A stretch of DNA of 64,000 nt. It comes from Halomonas sp. BDJS001. GTDB taxonomy: Bacteria > Pseudomonadota > Gammaproteobacteria > Pseudomonadales > Halomonadaceae. A model generated the notes under the pieces. The model searched no databases. It saw only the letters and a program-made list of their open reading frames with translations, and was not told the origin of the DNA. Shown here in pieces: positions 1 to 9,066 of the stretch. A program made the translations under genes and the position numbers. Numbering within the stretch: the stretch's first letter is position 1; the number at the start of each line of letters is the position of its first letter. The stretch spans positions 4,836,001 through 4,900,000 of the forward strand of contig NZ_CP110535.1 of NCBI RefSeq assembly GCF_026104355.1. The letters run 5' to 3'.

Positions 1-717
1 GAAAGCCAAACCAGCACCACTCGCCTTCGCCTTAATATGCGGGATCGCTTTCTTACGATAAAACTCGATGATTTCTGGAATCGCAAACAGGCCGATCAAT
101 AGGGGGATAAAGGAGATGCTGTCCATCAGGTTGTAGCTGTCGAAGGTCAGCCGCTGGGAACCGAAGACCTCATCCAACCCTACCATGGATAACAAAATGC
201 CTAGCAGCGCTGCCATCAGGCCCTTGATCATAGAGCCGCTGGCTAGCGAGATGATAATGGTGAGAGAAAAACAGATCAGCCAGAAAAATTCGGGTGCCCC
301 GAAGTTCAGCGCAATTTTGGCCAAGTAGGCGGCAAAAAAGATCAACGCTATGTTGGAGATAAAATCGGCAATCACCGATGAGTAAAGCGCAGCCTTTAGC
401 GCTTTTTTTGCATGCCCCTGCTGGGCCATCGGGTAGCCGTCTAACAACGTACAGGCCGAGGCGGGGGAGCCCGGGGTTCTAATCAGAATGGCAGTAATCG
501 AGCCACCGTACATCCCACCCTTATAGATGCCTACCAGCAGCAGGATAGCGGCAACCGGCTGCATGGAGAAGGTAAACGGGAGTGCCAAGGCCACCGCCAT
601 GGTGGCGGTTAAACCAGGGATGGAACCCACCACTACGCCAATCACCACACCTACGGCGATAGCCAGAAAGTTATCCAGGCTAAAGAATATGCCAACGACT
701 TCCGAAAAGTTTTCCAT
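1..717 (-). CDS. TctA-family TTT transporter large permease (N-terminal 239 codons, cut by window edge)
   Basis: Large integral membrane subunit of a tripartite tricarboxylate transporter, which takes up a carboxylate in symport with the help of a periplasmic binding protein. The reading frame is open from the ATG at 717 to the left edge, so about half of a normal ~500-residue TctA is present. The translation starts MENFSEVVGIFF and shows the conserved TctA loop with GGMYGGSITAIL followed by RTPGSPASACTLLDGYPMA, plus several hydrophobic helices. It lies 27 bp downstream of the small permease gene and belongs to a tctC-tctB-tctA operon read leftwards. The substrate cannot be read from sequence; a hydroaromatic acid is inferred from the neighbours. 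Confidence 0.9.
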   Translation of the reverse strand, partial: MENFSEVVGIFFSLDNFLAIAVGVVIGVVVGSIPGLTATMAVALALPFTFSMQPVAAILLLVGIYKGGMYGGSITAILIRTPGSPASACTLLDGYPMAQQGHAKKALKAALYSSVIADFISNIALIFFAAYLAKIALNFGAPEFFWLICFSLTIIISLASGSMIKGLMAALLGILLSMVGLDEVFGSQRLTFDSYNLMDSISFIPLLIGLFAIPEIIEFYRKKAIPHIKAKASGAGLAF

Positions 718-744
718 AGGACACCTAGAAAAATAAGTAGCGAA

Positions 745-1251
745 TCAGAAACCGAGCGGCATTATCGGTAGTGGCACGTTCATTACTTCTACAAATAAGA
801 GCGTCACAATAATAGGAAACAGAAATGCCAGGCTATATACCCACCAAGTGCGAACCGGGTGTGCTACGAAAAGTACTAACGTTGCCAAAATACCGCAGAA
901 CACGGCGCCTATCACCTCAAACAAGGCAACATATATCACCAGAGACAACACCATTAGCACGAAACGCCGCGTGGAGCCTTTCTCAATCGCCCGCTCATCC
1001 TCCTCGGCTCTCTGTTCCACAATGCAGGCCTGAAGAATAAGCAGAACCGAAAACAGCAGGATCAGCCAGCCGATAATCGTCGGCAGCCACCGCGGCGACA
1101 TCATTGGGTTTTGTAGGATCGGCGGTTCGTTTATATAGTTGGGTACCAGATAAAAGACCAACACGATGGCAAACCCCAGCAATACGATGCCGGTGATAAG
1201 ATCGCTGGTATCTTTTATTTTTACTCTGCGCTTGGAACCCGAAGGTGTCAT
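745..1251 (-). CDS. TctB-family TTT transporter small permease
   Basis: Small membrane subunit of the TTT transporter, 168 residues with about four predicted transmembrane helices (residues ~20-40, 55-75, 95-130, 135-160), the normal size for TctB. I chose the ATG at 1251, giving MTPSGSKRRV, because an AGGAG lies 9 nt before it; an ATG eight codons upstream has no ribosome site. TctB sequences are poorly conserved, so the call rests on size, membrane topology and position between tctC and tctA. Confidence 0.85.
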   Translation of the reverse strand: MTPSGSKRRVKIKDTSDLITGIVLLGFAIVLVFYLVPNYINEPPILQNPMMSPRWLPTIIGWLILLFSVLLILQACIVEQRAEEDERAIEKGSTRRFVLMVLSLVIYVALFEVIGAVFCGILATLVLFVAHPVRTWWVYSLAFLFPIIVTLLFVEVMNVPLPIMPLGF

Positions 1252-1327
1252 CGCGGCCTTCTCCTGGAGACACAAGAGAGGCGAGGGTAGCGGCCCTCGC
1301 CTCTGTGTTTGACGGAAGACGTCTTAA

Positions 1328-2314
1328 TTACTGGCTAATACCGGCCTGCTGTGCAACGCCTTTCCAACGTTCTACTTCATCGGCAATGAACTGCTTGAAC
1401 TCTTCGCCAGACACCTGACCCGGCTCGGCGCCCAGCTGATCAGCAAAGTCCAAAAACTCTTCACGCTCCATCACCTTAGCAAGGGCATCCTGCATAACGC
1501 TTTGCGCTTCTTCAGGGAAAGAGCTGTGTGCCACCAGGCCAAACCATGCCGTCGTGACGAACTGGTCGAGGTTGTACTCGCCCACTTCCGATAACGTGGG
1601 TACATCAGGCAAATACTCTGACCGCTCAGCAGAGGTAACCGCTAGAGCGCGCAAATCACCCGAGCGAATATGTGACAGGACGGTTGGCATGTTCTCAAAG
1701 GAGACATCGACATCGCCCCCTAAGAGCGCAGGAAGCGCCGCACCGCTGCCAGCAAAAGGCACTGCCGTCATATTGGTTTCAGTCAACGTCTTGAATAGCT
1801 CACCGGACATATGGATGGAACTGCCCACGCCACTGTGGCTGAAGGTCATGTTCTCTTCCTTTGCGGCTTCAACGAACTCAATAACACTTTCATAAGGGCT
1901 ATCGGCAGGCACCACCATGACATTGGGGATATCGATCATGTTTTGCAGGAAGACAAAATCTTCGACGGGATCGTAGCTAAGATCGGGATAAATAGCTGCA
2001 CCGATAGTGTGGCCGGGCGATGCCATCAGAATCGTGTGTTCAGCATCACGTCCACCGCGGGCGAGACGACCAGTGCCCACCGTAGAACCCGCGCCAGGGC
2101 GGTTTTCCACAACCACGTTAGCATCCAGCTCTTGCTGAAGAAGATCCGCGACGCGGCGGGAGAGCACATCCGTGGTGCCACCAGGAGCGTAAGGGACGAC
2201 AAGACGAATATCGTCAGTAGGCCACTCGTTGGCGCTGGCAGTGGATACAGTGAGCCCCGTTGCAAGGGTGCTACCTAAAGCGGCAAGGCATGCTGCGCTA
2301 AGAATTTTTTTCAT
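1328..2314 (-). CDS. TctC-family (Bug) periplasmic substrate-binding protein
   Basis: Periplasmic solute-binding protein of the TTT system. It has a signal peptide (MKKILSAACLAALG, cleavage near TASA-NEWP) and then the typical Bug opening with IRLVVPYAPGGTTDVLSR and VENRPGAGSTVGTG. The length of 328 residues is normal for the family. The ATG at 2314 is preferred over the one at 2332, because AGGA lies 8 nt before 2314 and the signal peptide then starts with MKK. First gene of the leftward tctC-tctB-tctA operon, with a possible GTTCG-type operator upstream. The ligand is unknown; context suggests a hydroaromatic carboxylate. Confidence 0.92.
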   Translation of the reverse strand: MKKILSAACLAALGSTLATGLTVSTASANEWPTDDIRLVVPYAPGGTTDVLSRRVADLLQQELDANVVVENRPGAGSTVGTGRLARGGRDAEHTILMASPGHTIGAAIYPDLSYDPVEDFVFLQNMIDIPNVMVVPADSPYESVIEFVEAAKEENMTFSHSGVGSSIHMSGELFKTLTETNMTAVPFAGSGAALPALLGGDVDVSFENMPTVLSHIRSGDLRALAVTSAERSEYLPDVPTLSEVGEYNLDQFVTTAWFGLVAHSSFPEEAQSVMQDALAKVMEREEFLDFADQLGAEPGQVSGEEFKQFIADEVERWKGVAQQAGISQ

Positions 2315-2344
2315 TTTTATCTTCCTATGCATTTGCTAATTTTT

Positions 2345-2378
2345 GTTCGTATCCCGTACACGTATTCGTAGCATGCCT
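2345..2378. promoter_or_regulatory. Candidate IclR-type operator upstream of tctC
   Basis: GTTCG at 2345 and ATTCG at 2364 are spaced 19 bp start to start, with CGTAC at 2355 between them. The same 19-bp spacing occurs at 8788/8807 and 9067/9086. The layout GTTCG-N5-half-site-N4-GTTCG fits the three-repeat operators known for PcaU/PobR-type IclR regulators. It lies about 30 bp upstream of the chosen tctC start. Confidence 0.4.
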
Positions 2379-2650
2379 CTGAGGTTACGTCGTTGTTCAC
2401 GCAATAAAAAACACGACTTTAGTATCAATGAGGCTAATAAAGTGTGAGCAGACCTATTTCGCGTAAAAAAAAACCATTGGCACGCAAATAATATTAATAA
2501 TAATTATATTTTTGCCCCTAACTGGGTGGCGTCTCCTGAATTCAAACAACAATCTGGGCAACCGCTGTCGCTGCTGCTTATTAGCTGAATTCAGGTATCT
2601 AATTTTACTAATTAAGAACGCTTGTCAACAAAAAAACACCCACCAGTTAA

Positions 2651-2674
2651 CGAACTTTTGTACGTATTGCAAAC
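2651..2674. promoter_or_regulatory. Possible weaker IclR-type operator upstream of the flavoprotein gene
   Basis: CGAAC, four bases, GTACG, five bases, CAAAC. The spacing matches the right part of the 9067-9100 site (half-site-N4-GTTCG-N5-CGAAC), but two of three half-sites are imperfect. It lies about 85 bp upstream of the ATG at 2759. Weak on its own; listed because the spacing repeats. Confidence 0.25.
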
Positions 2675-2758
2675 AAAACTCATCTCCCCTACATTAAATG
2701 CAACGCCGTTCTAAATAATGGCATCTCTCCAATCTCAAACATTCCACTAGGAAAGATC

Positions 2759-4471
2759 ATGACGCACCGTTCTATTAACGTTGACCTTGTGGTGGTGGGG
2801 TCGGGTGCGGCGGGGTTGGCTGCTGCCGTCACAGCCGCCCATCAAGAGTTAAAGGTCATTGTCGTTGAAAAATCTGATAGCTTAGGAGGGGCAACCGCTT
2901 GGTCGGGTGGCTGGATGTGGGCGCCCCGTAACCCGCTTGCAATTGCCGCTGGGATTAATGAAGACGTGGAAATGGTGCGAACCTACCTGCGCCATGAGCT
3001 AGGGGAGCGTTTTGATGCGGATAAAATTGATGCTTTCCTGGCTGCATCACCGGCCATGGTTGAGTTCTTTCACCACAATACAGCCCTCCAATTTGACGCT
3101 GGCAACGCTATCGCGGATATCCACGGTGATACGCCCGGCGCAGGCACGGGCGGCCGTTCAGTCATCGCTGCGCCGTTTGATGGCCGTGAACTAGATACCC
3201 AAACGCTGAAAAAGATGCGTACAACCATGCCTGAAACAGCGTTTCTCGGTATGCCCATTCAAGCCGGGCCCGATTTAGCCGCTTTTTTAAACGTTGCGCG
3301 TTCACCGAAGGCTTTCTTACATGTTACAAAGCGAGTAAGCCGCCACCTATACGACTTGGCCCGCTATGGTCGTGCAATGCAGCTCGTTAACGGCGTGGCG
3401 CTTACCGGAAGGCTTGCTAAATCCGCTCAGGAGCTAGGCGTGGAAATGTGGGTGTCCTCCCCCGCTAAGCAGCTCTTGACGATAGGTGATCAGGTAACTG
3501 GCGTGGTCGTTGCCTCGCCTGAGGGCGACATTAGCATTCGAGCAGAGAAAGGCGTGGTCTTAGCAGCGGGCGGTTTTCCTTGGGATGTATCGCGGCGTAA
3601 GATGCTATTTCCCAAAACGCCCACGGGCGAAGACCATTGGCCGCTGCCACCCTCTTCCGCCAGCGGGGATGGTTTGCGCTTAGGTGAATCAGTGGGCGGC
3701 GTGGTAGACACCTCGCTTTATTCCCCCGTCGCCTGGGCACCGGTCTCGCTGGTTCCCTATCGGGACGGCCATGTGGGCCACTTTCCACATATTATTGATC
3801 GCGCGAAGCCAGGCGTGATTGGCGTGCTGCAAAATGGCAAGCGCTTCGTTAACGAAGCAGGCGGCTACTACGACTACGTGGATGCCATGGTCAAAGCGGT
3901 ACCTGCAGGTGAAGAGGTCTGTTCATGGCTGGTTTGTACTCATCGCTTTCAGCGCCGCTACGGCTTAGGCATTAGTCGCCCGGCCCCAGTGCCTTTTAAG
4001 CATTGGATTAAACAGGGCTACCTGAAAACCGGTAAAACGCTGGGAGCGTTGGCAACCGAGTGCGGCATTGACCCACAAGCGCTTAAATACACGGTTGATA
4101 ACTACAACCGCCACGCCCGGCAAGGCGACGACCCTGCCTTTGGGCGCGGCTCCACGCCTTATAATCGTAAAAACGGCGACCCGGCCAACAGGCCAAATCC
4201 CTGTGTCGCACCGCTTGATCAGGGGCCATTTTATGCCGTCAAAGTACTGCCTGGCAGTTTCGGCACCTTCGCCGGACTTAAAACCAATGCGCACGCTCAG
4301 GTGCTTAACGCTGCCGACCAGCCCATCGATGGCTTGTATGCGGCGGGTAGTGATATGGCCAGCATCATGGGCGGCTTCTACCCTGCTGGTGGCATTAACC
4401 TTGGGCCTGCAATGACCTTTGGCTATATCGCGGGCCTGCACGCTGCCAACCAGGAGTTACCCAATGCCTGA
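2759..4471 (+). CDS. FAD-dependent oxidoreductase, fumarate reductase/3-ketosteroid dehydrogenase-like flavoprotein
   Basis: A 570-residue soluble flavoprotein. The N terminus carries the Rossmann dinucleotide motif VVVGSGAAGLAAAV (GSGAAG at residues 14-19), then EKSDSLGGATAWSGG. The C terminus has the FAD-binding tail LYAAGSDMASIMGGFYPAGG and GPAMTFGYIAG. This architecture is that of the FAD_binding_2 family (fumarate reductase flavoproteins, 3-oxosteroid 1-dehydrogenases). It overlaps the next gene by 8 bp, so the two are translated together. In this island it could oxidise or desaturate a hydroaromatic ring, for example a shikimate- or cyclohexane-carboxylate-like acid; that substrate is inference only. 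Confidence 0.85.
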   Translation: MTHRSINVDLVVVGSGAAGLAAAVTAAHQELKVIVVEKSDSLGGATAWSGGWMWAPRNPLAIAAGINEDVEMVRTYLRHELGERFDADKIDAFLAASPAMVEFFHHNTALQFDAGNAIADIHGDTPGAGTGGRSVIAAPFDGRELDTQTLKKMRTTMPETAFLGMPIQAGPDLAAFLNVARSPKAFLHVTKRVSRHLYDLARYGRAMQLVNGVALTGRLAKSAQELGVEMWVSSPAKQLLTIGDQVTGVVVASPEGDISIRAEKGVVLAAGGFPWDVSRRKMLFPKTPTGEDHWPLPPSSASGDGLRLGESVGGVVDTSLYSPVAWAPVSLVPYRDGHVGHFPHIIDRAKPGVIGVLQNGKRFVNEAGGYYDYVDAMVKAVPAGEEVCSWLVCTHRFQRRYGLGISRPAPVPFKHWIKQGYLKTGKTLGALATECGIDPQALKYTVDNYNRHARQGDDPAFGRGSTPYNRKNGDPANRPNPCVAPLDQGPFYAVKVLPGSFGTFAGLKTNAHAQVLNAADQPIDGLYAAGSDMASIMGGFYPAGGINLGPAMTFGYIAGLHAANQELPNA

Positions 4472-5300
4472 TGCCGCATCTCCCCGCTTTTCGCTTGCCG
4501 CATTGACGGTACTGGAGCTCTCCCCACCCGAGATGATTGCGGTGGCCGCGAAAGCAGGTTACGACGCGGTGGGACTTAGGTTGATTCCCGCTACTCCGGA
4601 AGAGCACCACTTCACCCTCGCCCACAATACGGCTCTGCTACGCCGCACTCAGCAAGCGCTGCGCGACAGCGGCATTAAGGTGCTCGATGTCGAAATCTTA
4701 CGCCTCAAGCCCGATACCCAGGTAGTCGAAGAATTTGCCCATATCCTGGATATCGGTGCTGAACTGGGCGCCAGCGAGGTGCTGGTAGCAGGCAATGATG
4801 AAGACCTTGTACGCACCCAGGATAACTTCGCTCAGCTTTGCGAGTTAGCCAAACCCCGGGGCCTCTATCCGCATCTTGAGTTTATGCCCTGGACGGGGAT
4901 AAAAAACCTGGAGCAAGCTGCCAGCGTCGTAGGAGCTGTGCGTGGTCGTGGGATCGATAACGCCTGCTTGCTCGTCGATGCATTTCACTTCAACCGCTCA
5001 GCAAGCCGCCTTGAGATGCTTGCCAGCGTGCCGACTGAGTGGCTGCGCTACGTGCAGCTGTGCGATGTAGCGGGGCCCATTCCAAGTGATATGGACGAGA
5101 TTTTGCGCCAGGCACGTCAGGAGCGCTGCTTCCCAGGCGATGGAGATATCGAATTAATCAGCTTATTACACGCCTTACCGCGTGATATTCCCATTAGTTT
5201 GGAGATTCCTACCGAGGGGCTGCGCCAACAGGGCGCTTCAGCCCTTGAGCGCGCACAACGGGCATTGGTCAAGGCACGTGAGCTGTTGGCGGCGTTGTGA
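4464..5300 (+). CDS. Sugar phosphate isomerase/epimerase-like TIM-barrel protein
   Basis: A 278-residue protein of the xylose-isomerase-like/AP endonuclease 2 TIM-barrel superfamily. Visible landmarks are EMIAVAAKAGYDAVGLR near the N terminus, LEFMPWTG mid-protein (~residue 140) with the metal-ligand-type glutamate, LLVDAFHFNRS (~170), and SLEIPTEGLR at the C-terminal end. The start at 4464 is chosen because CAGGAG precedes it by 7 nt and it overlaps the flavoprotein stop; the longer frame from 4419 has no ribosome site. The same fold forms the N-terminal domain of QuiC at 6842-8686, so a dehydratase or epimerase acting on a ring intermediate is possible. Exact reaction unknown. Confidence 0.8.
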   Translation: MPDAASPRFSLAALTVLELSPPEMIAVAAKAGYDAVGLRLIPATPEEHHFTLAHNTALLRRTQQALRDSGIKVLDVEILRLKPDTQVVEEFAHILDIGAELGASEVLVAGNDEDLVRTQDNFAQLCELAKPRGLYPHLEFMPWTGIKNLEQAASVVGAVRGRGIDNACLLVDAFHFNRSASRLEMLASVPTEWLRYVQLCDVAGPIPSDMDEILRQARQERCFPGDGDIELISLLHALPRDIPISLEIPTEGLRQQGASALERAQRALVKARELLAAL

Positions 5301-5468
5301 AGGCCTTACCCGCTGACCGTCCTCTGCTCGCCATTCCTTTATGTGCAGATTGTATGGGCCTCAGCCTCGGGCTACGTGGTGTTTGGCGATATACCCCTGA
5401 TTGAAACCTATTTGGGAGCGCTATTAATTATCGCCGCAGGCATTTATCTTGCCACCCGGCGACAATAG
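5301..5468 (+). pseudogene. Remnant of an EamA/DMT-family transporter (C-terminal tail only)
   Basis: The frame that continues past the stop at 5298-5300 encodes FLYVQIVWASASGYVVFGD and then YLGALLIIAAGIYLATRRQ before a TAG at 5466-5468. This is the last two transmembrane helices of an EamA (drug/metabolite) transporter, including the typical FGD/E-x-P turn. There is no start codon or upstream transporter sequence; the preceding frame belongs to the isomerase gene. It is best read as a decayed fragment left by a deletion. Confidence 0.7.
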
Positions 5469-5471
5469 TCT

Positions 5472-5921
5472 TTAGGCAACACGGCAAGCTTTCATAATCG
5501 CTTCCAGCGCAGCCTGATAACCCTGTGTGCCCAGCCCGGCAATGACGCCATCAGCACGTAGCGATACATAGGAGTGGTGGCGAAAGCTTTCACGCTTGTG
5601 CACGTTAGAGATATGTACTTCGATCACCTTGCCCTCAAAGGCGTTAAGCGCATCGAGAATCGCTACTGAGGTGTGGGTATAGGCGGCTGGGTTGATAATA
5701 ATTGCCTGGGTACCATCAAGCCTTGCCGCATGAATAGCATCAATCAGCGCGCCTTCGTGGTTGCTCTGCAGGCAGTTAAGCTCCCAGTCAGCCATGACGG
5801 CTTTTTCACGTAACGCGTTATTGACGTCTTCAAGGGTCTCATAGCCATAAATTTCCGGCTGGCGGGCACCGAGCAGATTCAAATTAGGCCCATGCAGCAC
5901 TAACACTTTACCTTGGCTCAT
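5472..5921 (-). CDS. aroQ: Type II 3-dehydroquinate dehydratase
   Basis: Interconverts 3-dehydroquinate and 3-dehydroshikimate. The 149-residue length is typical of the dodecameric type II enzyme. All signature blocks are present: PNLNLLGARQPEIYG (residues ~12-26, catalytic Arg and Tyr), QSNHEG (~53-58), NPAAYTHTSVAI (~78-89) and HISNVHKRESFR (~103-114) with the catalytic His. The start overlaps the stop of the upstream dehydrogenase gene by 4 bp, so the two are coupled. Position between shikimate dehydrogenase and QuiC points to a catabolic (quinate degradation) role rather than aromatic biosynthesis. Confidence 0.93.
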   Translation of the reverse strand: MSQGKVLVLHGPNLNLLGARQPEIYGYETLEDVNNALREKAVMADWELNCLQSNHEGALIDAIHAARLDGTQAIIINPAAYTHTSVAILDALNAFEGKVIEVHISNVHKRESFRHHSYVSLRADGVIAGLGTQGYQAALEAIMKACRVA

Positions 5922-6784
5922 TCGTCAGTTTCCTTCAGTAGTTCTCGACGGTAGTGGGCAAATAGCGTGGTTGACTGTTGGTCAGCCACCTCGCGTTTAG
6001 CTTCATCTTCACAGAACAGCTTAAAGGCGTCGACGCCTTGATACACAAACAGGCTGACACCGCTAACCACTGCAGCGCCCGCGTGCTTTGCCGCGGAAAT
6101 AAACTCAGTGACAGCGGGGACGTACACAGCATCAAAAACCCAGTGGTGCGCCTGCACCAGCTCCGCAGGCAGCGGGCAGCCGGGGCTTTTTTCATGCCCA
6201 ATCGGTGTACAGTTTACTAGCCCATCGCAGTGGGGCACGGTAGCAGCCAACTGCGCGGCGGTAATGGACGAAGCGGTGAAACCTTGTTGCTGTAGCTCCT
6301 TGGCCAGCTGGCGCGACTTGGCGTCATCCAAATCCATCAGTACGACCTCATTTGCGCCCAGCTGCCCTAGACCAAAGGCAACGGCTTTGCCGACGCCGCC
6401 GGTGCCCATCAACAGTACGCGGCCCGGTTTGCGCTCACCTAAGGTGGCACGAAAGCCACTCATAAAGCCGGTAAAGTCGGTGTTCTCCGCGATGATTTCG
6501 CCGTTTTCAAACACCAGTGTATTGGCAGCGCCCACCATTTTGGCGCCAACGGAGGGACGGGTGGCCAGCCCAGCGGCGGTCTCTTTCCAGGGAAACGTCA
6601 CATTAACCCCGCGATAGCCTGCGGCGATGACTTTATCTACCTGTTTTGCCAGTGACTCAATCGGTTGCTCGTTGGCATCAAACAGATCGTAAGTAGTAGG
6701 TATGCCGGTGAGCTGCCCCAGCCGAACATGCAAGTCCGGCGAGCTGGAGTTCATAATCGCTTTACCGATCAAGCCAAGTTTCAT
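5918..6784 (-). CDS. Shikimate/quinate dehydrogenase family protein
   Basis: NAD(P)-dependent dehydrogenase of 288 residues, oxidising shikimate to 3-dehydroshikimate or quinate to 3-dehydroquinate. The substrate site shows NSSSPDLH (~13-20), NVTFPWKE with the catalytic lysine (~65-72) and ENTDFTGF (~100-107); the nucleotide site is GTGGVGKAVAFGL (~130-142). FVYQGVDAFKLF near the C terminus is typical. The ATG at 6784 is chosen because GGGAGGA lies 6 nt before it. Together with aroQ and quiC it makes a hydroaromatic degradation operon, so a catabolic paralogue of AroE is likely. The cofactor cannot be decided by eye. Confidence 0.9.
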   Translation of the reverse strand: MKLGLIGKAIMNSSSPDLHVRLGQLTGIPTTYDLFDANEQPIESLAKQVDKVIAAGYRGVNVTFPWKETAAGLATRPSVGAKMVGAANTLVFENGEIIAENTDFTGFMSGFRATLGERKPGRVLLMGTGGVGKAVAFGLGQLGANEVVLMDLDDAKSRQLAKELQQQGFTASSITAAQLAATVPHCDGLVNCTPIGHEKSPGCPLPAELVQAHHWVFDAVYVPAVTEFISAAKHAGAAVVSGVSLFVYQGVDAFKLFCEDEAKREVADQQSTTLFAHYRRELLKETDE

Positions 6785-6841
6785 TGTTATCCTCCCGCGC
6801 AGTGCCACTTTGCACCGCCGCGTTGTTTTCGTTTTGTCTCA

Positions 6842-8686
6842 TTAGCGCTGGGCGGCTTGAGCGGCCAGGCGGATGCCCGCGTTGGCGGCACCAAACTGCT
6901 GATAGGCTCCACGCCGCTCAACGATTTCGAAAAAGAATCGGCCCGAGAACGTTTCGGTATAGGCGTGGAAGAAGTCACCCTCATCGTTGCGATCAAACAG
7001 AATATTGCGCTTACGCATCGCCTCTAACAGCTCATCTTCCAGCCCGTAGCGTGCTTCAAGATCGTCGTAGTAATTCTGCGGAATTTTCAGCAGCGGCAAG
7101 CCGCGCACTTGGAACTCATCCACCGTGGCGAAGATATCGTGGCTTTCAAAGGCGATCTGCTGCACGCCACCGCGAAACTCGCTCAGAAAACGCCCTGGCT
7201 GGGTATCCTGGGCCTGCGAAACCGTCAACGGGATACGAATACTCTGCTCAGGACTGATAACCGCTTGGCTGATCATCATACCCCGAGGGTCGATAATCTC
7301 GTTCTCTGTAGCCGCATTAAACCCAAATACGGTGCGGTGAAAAAGTTGCCAACTGAGTAGCTGCGTAGCGGGGAGTACGTAAGAGAGATGATCAACCCGG
7401 GTGAGTCCGGCCTCATTGCGGCTTTCTTGGTCAAACAGTTCAAAATCGGTTCGCCACTGCAAGTCCTCAGCCGCTTGATCATCCACCAGGTAAACAAGGC
7501 TGCCTTCTATACCCCGAAGCGCTGAGATTTCCATCTCGCCTTCGCCCACCTGGCCACGGAATGTCTGTGCTTTGAACGCTTTTGCACGGGCAAGCCCGCG
7601 TTCAACATCATTAACACGGAAACCCACCGCACACACCGAGGTGCCGTGAAGCAGCCGGAAAGTATGGGCAAAGCTGTCCGTTTCAAAATTGAGCACCAGA
7701 TGAATCTCACCCTGTTTCCAGAGCTCGACATTTTTGGAGCGATGGCGGCCTACATGACGAAAGCCCAGTGCATCAATAAATTCGCCGAGCGGCGCGGCGC
7801 TCTCTTCGTCGAGGGTAAACTCAATAAAATGGATGCCGTTGTAGCTGGGCGCCGGGGGAATAGGGCTTGCCCAGGGGCCATCCTCAATAAGATTTTCGAG
7901 CAGAATGAGCGAGCGAAGACCATCCAGGGCGGTGATTTCAGTTGGCGCGGCGCGGAAGGCGTCGCTAAAAATTTCCAGCGACAGCGGGCCGTCGTAACCG
8001 GTTTTGGCGAGTTCAGCCATAAAGGCTTTCAGCGGTAGGCGACCTTGCCCAGGGAAGCAGCGGAAGTGACGGCTCCACTGAAGCACATCCATATCCAGTA
8101 GCGGTGCATCTGCCACCTGGACGAAGAAGATTTTTTGTTTAGGGATTTTGCCGATGGTAGAGAGGTCATGCCCACGCGATAAAATATGAAAGCTATCTAG
8201 CACTATGCCCAAATTAGGGTGATCAACGCGGCGCACGGCTTCCCACGCATCGCGGTAGTCCGAGATGTGGCGCCCCCAGGCCAACGCTTCAAACCCCACC
8301 CGAATATTACGCTTTGCTGCCAGTTCAGCAAGCTCACGCAAATCGGCCACTACGCGATCCATATCGTCTACTGCCTGCGGCGAAACGTTGCTACACACCA
8401 ATAGAAAATCCGTGCCGAGCTGCTCCATTAGTTCGAACTTACGTTCGGCGCGCTTTAGATTGCGGCTGCGCTGTGGCTCTGGCATCGCCTCAAAATCGCG
8501 AAACGGTTGAAACGCGACGATAGTAAGCCCCAGACGTTCACACAGCGCGCAAACCTCTTGCGGCGAGCCATCGAAGGAGAGCAGATCATTTTCAAATATT
8601 TCTACGCCATCAAAACCGGCACGGGAAATGGCTTCCAGCTTAGTCCGCAGATCTCCGCTTAGACAAACAGTGGCAATTGCGCGCAT
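6842..8686 (-). CDS. quiC: 3-dehydroshikimate dehydratase, QuiC1-type two-domain enzyme
   Basis: Converts 3-dehydroshikimate to protocatechuate, the entry to the beta-ketoadipate pathway. The 614 residues split into an N-terminal TIM barrel (~1-270; FDGVEIFENDLL, GFEALAWG, VLDSFHILSRG, PLSLEIFSD) and a C-terminal 4-hydroxyphenylpyruvate-dioxygenase-like VOC part (~285-600; IHFIEFTL, TRVDHLSYVL, IAFESHDIFAT, GRFFFEIVERRGAY with the metal-ligand-type Glu). This fusion is the hallmark of bacterial QuiC1/QsuB enzymes. Last of three leftward genes with the aroE-like and aroQ genes downstream. No pca genes lie in the window, so protocatechuate cleavage must be encoded elsewhere. Confidence 0.9.
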   Translation of the reverse strand: MRAIATVCLSGDLRTKLEAISRAGFDGVEIFENDLLSFDGSPQEVCALCERLGLTIVAFQPFRDFEAMPEPQRSRNLKRAERKFELMEQLGTDFLLVCSNVSPQAVDDMDRVVADLRELAELAAKRNIRVGFEALAWGRHISDYRDAWEAVRRVDHPNLGIVLDSFHILSRGHDLSTIGKIPKQKIFFVQVADAPLLDMDVLQWSRHFRCFPGQGRLPLKAFMAELAKTGYDGPLSLEIFSDAFRAAPTEITALDGLRSLILLENLIEDGPWASPIPPAPSYNGIHFIEFTLDEESAAPLGEFIDALGFRHVGRHRSKNVELWKQGEIHLVLNFETDSFAHTFRLLHGTSVCAVGFRVNDVERGLARAKAFKAQTFRGQVGEGEMEISALRGIEGSLVYLVDDQAAEDLQWRTDFELFDQESRNEAGLTRVDHLSYVLPATQLLSWQLFHRTVFGFNAATENEIIDPRGMMISQAVISPEQSIRIPLTVSQAQDTQPGRFLSEFRGGVQQIAFESHDIFATVDEFQVRGLPLLKIPQNYYDDLEARYGLEDELLEAMRKRNILFDRNDEGDFFHAYTETFSGRFFFEIVERRGAYQQFGAANAGIRLAAQAAQR

Positions 8687-8787
8687 AGCATCCTCCCAGG
8701 TAGTGCTTTCAAGCGAATGAGCTCTAGCATCACGACTATTATATGTCGCTATGGCTGAGCTAATGGGTTTCAGTATAGATGCCCATT

Positions 8788-8821
8788 GTTCGCATAGCGT
8801 TCTTTAGTTCGCATTATGCAC
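8788..8821. promoter_or_regulatory. Candidate IclR-type operator upstream of quiC
   Basis: GTTCGCAT occurs at 8788-8795 and again at 8807-8814, a direct repeat with 19-bp spacing, with CGTTC at 8798 and TGCAC at 8817 as possible inverted partners. The spacing is identical to the 9067-9100 site. About 100 bp upstream of the quiC start. Confidence 0.5.
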
Positions 8822-9066
8822 GATAGGATGGGGGGTGTGGCAACCTGTTCCCTATACGACTAACACTACACCTATCAAAAACCGTTACTATATAGAGGTA
8901 ATAGAGGTTTATTGTTATCAGAAACAATGGCTAATGCGCCCAACACTCTATTAACACCTGCTAAAACAACATGTTTAGTACTGCCTTGTAACGGCCATCA
9001 TGCAATATTAAACCTTGGTCTTATACGAAGGTTTGTTGATTGACAGCCGCCATAGCGATCACTAGT

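Larger units (their letters stand above)
2333..2758. other. Divergent AT-rich intergenic region between tctC and the flavoprotein gene
   Basis: About 430 bp without a convincing gene. A run around 2464-2515 is strongly AT-rich and would fit core promoter DNA. Two GTTCG-type repeat clusters lie near the ends (2345-2378 and 2651-2674), one close to each divergent gene. Nothing else recognised. Confidence 0.6.
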
